This document shows, piece after piece, positions 45,904-56,900 of a stretch of 64,000 nucleotides of DNA. The notes under the pieces were generated by a model that did no database searches, had not been told where the DNA came from, and saw only the letters and a list, made by a program, of their open reading frames with translations. Source of the DNA: Zygaena filipendulae. Taxonomy: Eukaryota; Arthropoda; Insecta; Lepidoptera; Zygaenidae. The stretch's first letter is position 1; each line of letters begins with the position of its first letter. The stretch covers positions 4,119,501-4,183,500 of the forward strand of contig OU015670.1 of NCBI GenBank assembly GCA_907165275.2, in the 5' to 3' direction. The position numbers and the translations under genes are program-made.

Positions 45904-48900
45904 TCACAAAACACGCCGTCCGCTGGTCGCCCTGCCGACTATTTGCGTCAGCTGGTTCATCACCACCACGATGTCCCGGTGCAATCCAATCATCTGTTGC
46001 TCCAAATCGAGACGCCTCTGATCGGAGTCGGCGAGCTGGCGTAGAACCTGAAACACAGCGGTTTTTAACCGACTTCCCAAAAAGGAGGAGGTGTTTATGT
46101 TTGTTACCTTCGAGTGGGTGAACTGATTTTGATGATTATTTTTATTTGAAAGCTGTTGCTTCCCGTATTTCGTAATGGGACCATTGTCATGAAATCAGAA
46201 TCTGATGATGGAATCTTGGAGAAATCGGGAACTCTTGAAATATTATAGGCACACCTATAGCGATAGACCTATAGCGGTATTTTTATAGTAAATCGTTCAT
46301 TTTCTTTCGGAAAGCAACCTTTGAAGAAGTGGAACTGATGATGAAGACCACAGGTGGTCATCGAAACAACTCAACAATAATACGTATTTCACAGGTTTCG
46401 ATTGGACCGGTTTGCAAAACCGTTTTTTTGTTTGAAAGGGTAGATATACTCCCAAGTTGGTCCCTTTGTCACCAAGTCGAGATCTGATGGTGGGATCTTG
46501 GAGAAATCGAGGGAACTCTTCAAAAATTATAGGCACACCTATAGCAATTTTTGTATTTTTATAGTAAATCGTTAATCTGCCTTTGGAAAGCTAAATTTGA
46601 AGAAGTGGAACTGATGATGAAAACCACAGATGGTCATCGGAACTACTCAATAATAGGTACCTATTTCACGGATTCCGATTCGTTGACTTTTATATGGTTT
46701 CTAAACAATTTATGGTCGTCACAATGCATATGGCGAAGTGGAACTGATGGTGATGTACATTGTACAAGGAGACCTCCTTAACAATTAACGTCCCTGCATC
46801 GAGAAAAACATGAACAGTTGACATTAGGCTAAGGTAACTTAGATAAATTACAAACCGGCCCGGTTTAAATCGAGAAATAAACAAAATTTTAACAAAAAAA
46901 TTTAAACCGACTTCCAAAAAACAAAACTAACAAGCTAAAAATAACAAAATACCGATCAAAGATACTCGTAATATTATTATTAGTATGTGCTACCACTGAT
47001 CGATGTAAGGTCGGTGATAAGCCAAATAGGGAGTACCTACTACATGGACTACGTCCAGTCCTGCCACGAGCTCGTCGTGAGCACAGCAACGCAAGTGGGC
47101 AGACACACGCGGGCTTAGGCTTACACCGAATTCAAACCGATCAGTGGTAGCACAAACTAATAATAATATTATTACGAGTATATTTGTCTTTTGGATTAAA
47201 TCGGTATTTTGTTATTTTTAGCTTTTTAGTTTTGTATTTTTTGAAGTCGGTTTTAATTTTTTTATTCAAATTTTGTTTTTTATGTTACCCTTGTGTGTAT
47301 TAATTGTTAAATAAATAAAATTTCCTATTTGTCTATATGTCCTTTTCTGTGCTCCTGACAAACATAGGCGGCTTGACTTACTCCGACACTTCCAACAATT
47401 ATTGTTAATGTTACCTATGTATTTATAGATATTTCAACCAATTTACACAAAACTTCGATAGGAACCTAACCCTTCCTCATGAATCACTCTATCTATTGGT
47501 GAAAAGTGCATGAAAATCCGTTCAGTAGCTTTTGAGTATATCGCGAACAGACAGGACGACGACAGACGTGGCAGCCGGCAGGCGACTTTGTTTTATAATG
47601 GTCATCCTCCTTGGTTGTGATAGACACAGAACCTCCTCCTTTTTGGAAGTCGGTTAAAAAAGGAACAGAGTCCTTGGCAAGCCCAATCGAACGACTAACG
47701 AGCCTTGAGGCACTCCCCTCGATTTGAATCGAGGGGAGTGCTACTAGTTTACTTACAGAGCTTCCATGGTCATCTTCCGGCTCCATCGTCATGCCAATGA
47801 TCATGCCAGACATAGAAATCATTTAAAAACAAATATAGCATAAGCTAAAGCGCCAACTAAAGGGTAAGACAATTTCGCTCTGCGGCTCTACCCTAATCGA
47901 AGACTAGGACTGGCACAGATCTATAAGTTAAAAAAAATATCAAGAAAACCTTCATAGTATAATGTATAAGTAGGTATAAAGATTAAAGAAGTCACCGTCA
48001 TGATACTGTCGTCATCTACAGCAGAGCTCTGGCGTCTGCCATTCCTGTTACTCCTGGCAGCGCGACCAGAATTAGGACTAACCTGAAATAGGAATTTTGT
48101 TTTAATATGATTTAATTTAAACTAATATTTTAATTAATAATTATTATTATTGTATAATATTACAATTAATTGTAAAAACAAAGATGAAATTTTACTAATT
48201 TTGAAATAACTAAAGGGTAACGATATTTTAAATGATTTTTTGTTTGTCTAATAGTATTATATTATGTGTGCTGCTACATTATTTCTGAGAAGGGTTGCTA
48301 CCCGTACTGTGATATATAGTATCGATCATATCATAGAAAAATAATTTAGTAGGTACGAAACATACTATATTTTTATCCCTAATTCAACTGTCGCGCTTTT
48401 TTATATGAACTGTGACTGCCTAGGAAGTTAGGAACGCATCCGCAGCGCAGCACGGAGAAGAATCTAAGGGCAGCGACACAGTCTCGGCGGCGGCGGCAAA
48501 AACAAATGGTAGACAAAATTAATGTTTGTTGTAACTCTCCATGTGTTATGTCAAATAAAGTTCTTTCAATTTCAATGTGGGGGCACGGTAGTGCCCCCGC
48601 CAAGACGAGCCAGCAAAGCGCAAGGGCACTACCTACCTTTTCTCGAAGCGCTTCGTCGTTTTTTTGAACCCTCATAACTTGGGTTTGGATTATGCTAGAT
48701 CAACAAAATTTTCGGGATATATTGTCAATAGCGGACTTATTGAACATATTAAGTTTTAATTGCATAGCTCCCATCCTTTAGATTTTATTGATATCTAAAA
48801 AACCCCGATTTCGTCACTGACTCACTGATGATCATCAAAATTCTTAGGGTACTTCCTAATGTCCTAGAAAGCTGAAATTTGGTATGTAAGCTAGTATTAG

Positions 48901-51900
48901 TAAACAAACAACAAAAAAAATATAAAAATTGTAACTTTTATCTCTCAACCCCTTAAATTAGGGGATGGAAGTTTGTATGAGACTTCTGAAATTTTGACTT
49001 ACAAAAATAAATGAAATCCCAACAAAAACATTTTCATGTAAAATGTTGCCAAGACGAGACCATATACCAGCACTTTCAAAAAGTTATCAGATCTTATGTA
49101 GAGCCAAGCTTCTAACTCTACAAGGTCTAACTTCACAAACTCTACACCTTAGCCAAAATATGTGGCTTGGCCGTTTCGTTACTACAAAGAACTATTATTA
49201 TATAACAGAAAAGTAATGAAAAATGGACCAATTTTTCACCTTAGGCCCAACTGGCCCATGTGAATGTAGCGAAATGGCCAAGCCACATATTTTGGCTAAG
49301 GTGTAGAGTTTGTGAAGTTAGACCTTGTAGAGTAAGAAGCTTGGCTCTACATAAGATCTGATAACTTTTTGAAAGTGCTGGTATATGGTCTCGTCTTGGC
49401 AAAATTTTACATGAAAATGTTTTTGTTGGGATTTAAACTGTCAAACTGGTAATAAATGTGCAGGTGCTGTTTTTTTGCATCTTTGTTCTGAAAAATACTA
49501 CATTTTTTCCAAAAAAAGGTGGCAACCCTATCCCTTAGTCACATCATCGCTAATATTATGCAAAAGTGAGTTTGTTTGTTTGTTACGCTTTCACGCCTTA
49601 ACAGCTCAATCGGTCGTCATGATATTTTGCATGCTCGTCGAAATTCTCGCGGGATCCCCGAAATTACCACGGGTGGAACCGCGGGGACAGCTATAGTTAG
49701 GTAGAAAATAAATTTAAAACTGTAGGTAATTATATTAATCAGAGCGTTATCGGCATATTCGGTGGCCTTGTTGGCAAATGACGCAGATTGGTAATAATGG
49801 GCAATGGGCATGTTGACTCATTCTTTTTTTTTGTCGGGTTTGTAGATTAATAAAAAATATTAGACACGTATTTTTTTTTTACGTAATCAAAAAATAACGG
49901 CGATACATTGAGTTGAAATTTCGCGTGACGTCACTAACCGGTGTAGTTTGTATGGCGGCTTATAGCGGTTAATGACGTCACGAGCCCCCACCCTAAACTT
50001 TAATGCGTTTTATCTCTGTATATTTTCATTTATTTGAAAAAGAAAAAAAAACTTTTATTGTTTTTTTATTTTCTACCGGACTAATTAGAATTTTGACTTT
50101 CTAAAGTCGTCAACATCCCTATTGTATATGACTGAACAAAACTAATGTAACTAAACGAGCTGTTCCTGCGGTTTCGCTTGCGTTAATTGTAAAGTTCCCA
50201 CGGGAGTTCGTGGTTAAATGTAGGTAGCCTATTACCGGTTAAAGCGCATATTTTATTCTCGTAAGAATATATGTGTTAATGAATTAACTGAAAAATAGAA
50301 AGTAGTTTGCTCAGAATCGACTAGTGAATCGATCGCACTATGTTTTAATATAGGTTATATTTTTTCATTTTTACTAGCCCATGTCTAAATTATTTGTCGC
50401 GTACGTACGTGTCCGCAGCAAAAAAATCGAAACGGTAGGCGCGGGCGTGGCGCTTGGAACTTCGTAGATACATAGGTCACCTCCAAACTAATGTTGAATA
50501 ACTTTTATAGTATACATTTTTGTGACATAAAATATATTTTAATCATATTATTGTTTATTTTTTTAAATGGGGTGTATCAGGTTTTCAGTTAATTCGTTAA
50601 CACGTTGTATATTACAAAACTATTATTACTAGTATGTCGTGGATGGGAGAAGAAATAAGACAAATTGTAACAAACAAAATAAAAATATAGTGGGAAGACA
50701 GAAAAAATATATTAGTACCCTATTGTTGCATCTTGATATGTAGGGCAACATGTGAATTTTTTTATTAAAAAATGAACATTTGCCGCAGCTAGTGGTTTGC
50801 CTCCACGGCTTCGCTTGTATTAATGGAGATTTTACCAGTCCTAGGTCGGAAAAGGATTTTTTGTAAATCCAACTTTCTATTACCCGTGAACAATTTTTTT
50901 TTCCGAAGGAAAAGTACCTACGCTGTAGCTATATCATTTTCTCTACTCCCGACAATGTGTAGGTATGCACAAGACGATCGGTTGAGTAATAGTAGTCGGC
51001 ATGGAAGCAACTTGCTCAATAATTAATTAAATTCAATTGAATTTAAAATTCCTATTTAAAATTTAAAAACAAACAATTTCAATTTATGATTCCATTAGTC
51101 ATCCTTCATTGAAATTTGAACCTGTTTCACTGAAGGTCGATATTCCGATGGATAAAATTTGAATGTTATGACCGTATATACGTAACACCTACATACGAGT
51201 ATACATAGATCACTTACAGTTTCCGCTTCATGATTATTCAAACTGGCTTCGCAGTGCCTTATCACATCCATGATAGGCCTGTACGTGTCGCTGTTTGGAT
51301 TAGCTCTTGCTTTTGTCATAAAGTTACTCCAACACTGAAAGTTTTATAAGGTGTGGCAAAATTATTTAGCTGCATAAGTACATTTGCAGGGTTGAAAATA
51401 TACAGAAACATGTTCATGACATAAAAGAGGTAAAAATAAATGTTTTTTTTTTTTTTAAACAAAAATAAACAATCATAAAGAAAACAACTTGTGAAGATGA
51501 TCGGCATTCAACGCGCCGGTATCTTAATCGGCTACGAAACCACGGTAAAAATAAGTAAGCAGTATTCCAACTCCATACGAACGAGTGTGTTATGAAGCTT
51601 ATTTTTGTGACATCGCTATGTTATTTGCGTTATGCATGCGTTAATAATATTTTAAATACCTTTCTATTATTCCTAACTATTCAAGTTTAAGTCTCACGAT
51701 TGTACTTATATTTTATCTTTATGGTATCAAATAAACTTTTTTCTATTCTATTCTATTCTTTTTTAATCCGGATTTTAGGCAACCAAAAAGTGCCAACCCT
51801 AGCTAAAATCAAAAATTGGTCTTAACTTACGAAATCCACGAGATCTGGTTGTGGTATTTTGTTGGTGGATAAAGTAATAAAATATCTTAATTTCTGTATA

Positions 51901-53884
51901 AATAACTTTTCCTAAGTAAGCGGATTCCCTGAGTTAAAAAAATAGAAACGTAAAATCTTAAAATGGTTATACCTTTTTTACCAAGCTAATAATAAGATTC
52001 CTTTAAGCTCAGGAAAGTGATGCTTCTAGTCCCATTTGAGATTTTCTATTTTATTAATTTTTATTGCTTTTAGTTTTCAGTGCACAATTGTTTTTCTCTT
52101 TATCCGAGATTTTTTTCCTTCAACTTTTTTTTCAATAACTAAGCATATTTGAAACACGAGAGTTCTATTCTAGCATTTTGTATCAATAATTCTATAGGTT
52201 TTTGTAATAATATGGCGATGTCACAAAAATGGGCTTCATAACACACTGGAATACCTACCCACGCGCCTCGACCTCTGCGTGCGCGCCGGATGCAGACAGT
52301 CGCGACTGTGCCGCGTGGCCGCTGTGACGAACGGACGGTGTTTTGTTTTTTTAACAATAACCGCGCAATTTTTTCACTAATAATAATTGATCGATTTATA
52401 ATCTTTATTTTTACATTTTTGACATGTTCATTTTTTGATTTAAATGACATTTTTATTGTTTTTATAATTATTGACATTCTTATTATGATACTTTTATTGT
52501 TATTATTTTATTATTGACGATCATATTATCCTCTGACATTTTTATAAGTAATATAACTATGAAATTGATAATGTGAAATAAATGATTCTATTCTATTCTA
52601 TTCTAAGTTCAAGTACATATTTAATATGACGAGTAGGATATATTGTGCTTAAATCTACCAATCAATTCACAATTCAATTCACAAAGTATTTTATTTTTTT
52701 ATATAAAAAAAGTATATTTACAATCACAAAACTAAATGGAAACACAAAGTAGGCAAATCTAATTGTAATATATATAAATCACGTTGTTTGTCCGCGATGG
52801 ACTCCGAAACTACTGAATGGATTTTGATAACATTTTGTAACCATTTATAATATGGTCCAACTTAAAAGATAGGATAGTTTTTATCCCGGAATTCCCGCGG
52901 GAACTCCGGAATTATTGCGAGAACAGCTAATCACCGTAAACTACTGGCAGGGGTACAAAGAAGGACATAGAGTACTTTTTCCCGGAATTCCCGCGGAACT
53001 CCGAAATTACCGCGGATGACATCGCGCGGGACAGCTAATCTATCTAATATATATAAATCACGTGTCACGTTGTTTGTCCGCGATGGACTCCGAAACTACT
53101 GAATCGATCGTGATGAAATTTGGTCACTATGTTGTATTTGGCCCAACTTAAAAGATAGGATAGTTTTTATTACGGAATTCCCGCGGAAACTCCGAAATCA
53201 CCGCGGATGAAATTGCGCGGGACAGCTAGTGTAAATTAAAAAGGTCTTTAGTCGTTTCGAACCGCGAGCGGTTCGGCTTCGGACCGCGGTATGAATCGCC
53301 CAAGTACGATTTCTGAATGGATCGTTTCGCACCGCGGTTCGAATCACCTAAGAAAGTTTTTGTAATGGGTCGATTCGGACCACAGCTCAGTAAGGAACAG
53401 TTGTCTTTTTGGATGAGTGAATATTCGGAAAGAGAAGATATTATGTAGGTACGCTCTTGGCCTTCTCTTTCTGCCTCCCCGAAGGCGAGGCGGCAGAGGT
53501 GACTGCGTCGGGGCAGAGCCCCCTGCAGTGGGCAATCCCACGCTGTCCGCCAATACGGACAGGAACTGGGGGGCGGTCTACAGACCGCGTGGATCGTCGG
53601 GGCGGAGCCGACGCCGCCCGTCAGGGCGCCGTCTAGGCTCCGTCAGCCAAAACTAGGTGGGCTGCGTTGGCTCGTCGTCACGAGCGATAAGCTCGCGCGG
53701 GTAGCGCTTCCCCTCGGGTGGACGGGCGTGGAGCGGGGCCAGACCACGGATGTGGTGTATGTAGGTAGTTTTTATTACACATTTCTTATAGTACAGTCAA
53801 CAGCAAAAGTAGATGATCAAAATCAGAAATTCAATACTAATGAACAGAGTTCGCGTCAGAACTGTGTGGCGTCGAAGTGATTCA

Positions 53885-53922
<38 letters not shown>

Positions 53923-56900
53923 TGAACAGTTAAAATCGAAAATTAAATAACGGAACTGAGATTTGTAAAAATTATTTACTACTTAGTTCTGGCGCGAAGA
54001 GTTTTAACTTTGGAGTCAAAACTGATCACGAATATATGGCCCCTGTACTAGTAGTAAATGTTTGGTATAATTTACAATCACATACTTTTGAATCACTTCG
54101 ACGCCACACAGTTCTGACGCGAACTATGTTGATTAGTATTGAATTTCTGATTTTGATCATCTACTTTTGCTGCTGACGTACAACCAGGCACAAAATATCA
54201 GGTAAATAAAATAATAATTTATAACTTACCTACATTTGTCATAAGCATGTTTTGAGGTTATTGCACTGTAATAGTAATTGGTTTTACATGGGGCCAAAAC
54301 AAATTTTTGTTCCCCGAGGGTGTGATTGCAAAGCGAAGGATTCTATAGTAGAAGATTCTAAAGTAGAGTCCTGAGCGAGAGTAGAGAGAAAGTAGAGTAG
54401 CGAGGAATTCAATATACACCACCTGAGAACAAAATATTTTGGCCCCCAGTGACACACACACATCACACTTGTGAGAAAAAGTAAGAGTACCTACATAAAA
54501 AGTACTTACTACCTTCAGAGATATACAACGTGTTAATGGATTAACTGAAAACTAGAAAGTAGTTTAGTTGCTAGTAAAAGTGCTCAGAATTGACTAGCGA
54601 ATCGATCGCACTATAGTTTTAATATAGGTTATATTTTTTCATTTTTACTAGCCCATGTTGAAATTATTTATAATACAATATTTGGCGCGTACGCCGCCCA
54701 CAGCAAAAAAATTCGAACCGGTAGGCGCGGGCGTAGCGCTTAGAATTTCGTAGATAGGTCACCTCCAAACTAATGTTGAATAACTTTTAAAGTATAAGTT
54801 TTTTAGACCTATTATTATCAGGTTTTCAGTTAATTCATTAACACGTTGTATAGATACCGATGAATACCTATATTATCTATAATTTTATTTGAAAAGCACT
54901 AGGGCAGCTTCTTATGGAGATTGCTGCTAAAATAACATGCGGTATTATACAACCAACCAAATCTTTTTCGAACAAGTGTGATGAAAAATGTTTTTTTTTT
55001 TTACTTAATAAATATTATGTATTAGTCTATTGAGTCAATGAACCATAATAATCAGATTTTTTTTGTTTCTTTTTTGACTAACTACTTTTCTTATCGTTTG
55101 TACGAATAAATAAATGTAATCCTAAAAATTCAAATCGGATATACGATATGAATATTGAGTAGTTTCGCTCTGTGGTCCGAATCGACCCATACCAAAAGAA
55201 ACTTTGGGTCATTCGCACCGCTTCAAAATTCTGGCGCGAAACGACCCATTCAGAAATCGTACTTGGGCGATTCATACCGCGGTCCGAACCGCTCGCGGTG
55301 CGAAACGACTAAAGACCATTAAAATGCTGGAGACGGGCAGACCTATCGCACGATCGCGCGGCTGTGGGCATTTATTTCAAGGACACGGCCGAGTAACCTA
55401 TCTAATATATATAAATCACGTGTCACGTTGTTTGTCCGCGATGGACTCCGAAACTACTGAACGGATTTTGATAAAATTTTGCAACCATTTATAATATGGT
55501 CCAACTTAAAAGATAGGATAGTTTTTATCCCGGAATTCCCGCGGGAACTGAAGGACATAGAGTAATTTTTTCCAGCAAACTCCGCGGGAACTCCGAAATT
55601 ACCGCGGATGAAATCGCGGGGGACAGCCAGTAATACTATATATTTTTACCGTGATGAAACTCATTGCATACTAAATTTCATGGAAATCGTTGGAGCCGTT
55701 TCCTAGATTCAGATTATATAGATACATAATATACACATATTTAATACTAGCTGTGCCCTGTGGTTTCACCCGTGGTAATATCGGAGTTCCCGCGGGAATT
55801 CCGGGATAAAAAAGACCCTATGTCCTCTTCTGTACCTCTGACATGCCAAATTTCATCCAAATCCGTTCAGCCGTTTTTGCGTGATTAAGTAACAAACATC
55901 CAAACATCCAAATATCCAAACATCCACACTTTCACATTTATAATATTAGTAGGATACTGTTATACAAAGAATTTCTCGTTTAATGATGTAGATATATGTA
56001 GGTAGTAAATTGATATCTTTGATCAATAAAGAACTAAACTTGAAAATCTTATCCCACCAAAAACATTTTCATGTAAAATGATGCCAAGACGAGACCATGA
56101 CTCTACACACCCTAACTCTACAAGGCCTAAATTCTTAAACTCTACATGCACCTTAGTCAGAATATTCGTACATCGTAACAGTACAAAAAAAATAATAAAA
56201 GAGTGTGTTTCGAACTTGAAAAGTACAAAAAATAGTTATACTTTTAAATTATATCATTATTTTTATTTTACAGCCCTAGCTTAATACTTCTCAAAAATCA
56301 TATGTTTCAACTCTCCTCGACCCCTGTTGTTTCTTATCTCGGTATGAGGGGAGTCGAAAAAGTTGACTTGTTACGGTTAAGTCGATTTTTACCACAATAT
56401 TTAACGATTAAAATTTCATTATGTTAGTCATTCGCAAGTGTAAAGAATTATCTACCTATCGATTGGTACTAATATCATACGATTGTCAATCGTATTTGGT
56501 TTATGAAACAAAATTTAAAAATTGTTCCAACTCCCCTCGGTCTCCCCTACACGTTTTTTTTTGTCTTCCATTACCATTTCCCATTGTTCGGCGGTTTTCT
56601 CATCTCCATTGAAGTTGAGTCTTGGTGCCAGAATCCGCCATTGCTCCCGCCGTACGACTGCGTTGTGTTTCTTCAGTGCCAACATAGGAGCTTGTCGCAT
56701 CTCCTCTAGTAGCGTGTGCTTTTGCGAACTGGTGATCTGTGAGTTCCTCCTGAAAATACACCAGTGACATAATATACAATCGAGATAGGTATCCGGGGTG
56801 CGAGATACACTGATGTTTCAGCTCTAGAGACAGTTCGGCATTCAGGCAAATGTAAGTTGATCGAAACCCTGCGGACCTTCAACGAATTAAAACACCTAGG

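Larger units (their letters stand above)
44129..47292. repeat. Segmental duplication, copy 1
   Basis: Collinear and nearly identical with 60537-64000 in the same orientation. It starts in the right half of the interrupted foldback (GTGGCGGGAGTGGACGTAGA) and includes repeats, a GC-rich hairpin, the last exon of the SANT gene and a foldback element. Copy 2 is about 300 bp longer because of a retrotransposon-tail insertion at 61457-61752. Confidence 0.93.
53243..55317. mobile_element. 2.07-kb inverted-repeat transposon with nested MITEs
   Basis: Ends GGTCTTTAGTCGTTTCGAAC and, in complement at the right, GGTCTTTAGTCGTTTCGCAC. Arms of about 150 bp continue through GGACCGCGGTATGAATCGCC, CAAGTACGATTTCTGAATGG and TCGATTCGGACCACAG. 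Flanks ATTAAAAA (53235-53242) and ATTAAAAT (55318-55325) match in 7 of 8 positions, a likely 8-bp target duplication. Inside: a GC-rich hairpin block, a TA-flanked MITE and a 'CAACGTG' MITE. No transposase frame. Superfamily uncertain (hAT-like duplication length, but GG ends and long arms also suggest Mutator-like). Confidence 0.82.

Noticed and set aside
46297..46536. 79-codon minus-strand frame identical to one at 62986-63225
   Set aside because: Identity comes from the segmental duplication. The sequence is a dispersed-repeat interior with no domain, and no sign of selection can be judged.
47757..47822. Possible extra SANT exon ending at a canonical GTAAGT donor (minus strand, MEPEDDHGSS)
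   Set aside because: No AG acceptor lies between the in-frame TAA just upstream and the donor except two that break the frame. The exons on either side already join in phase without it. It could be an alternative first exon but I cannot support it.
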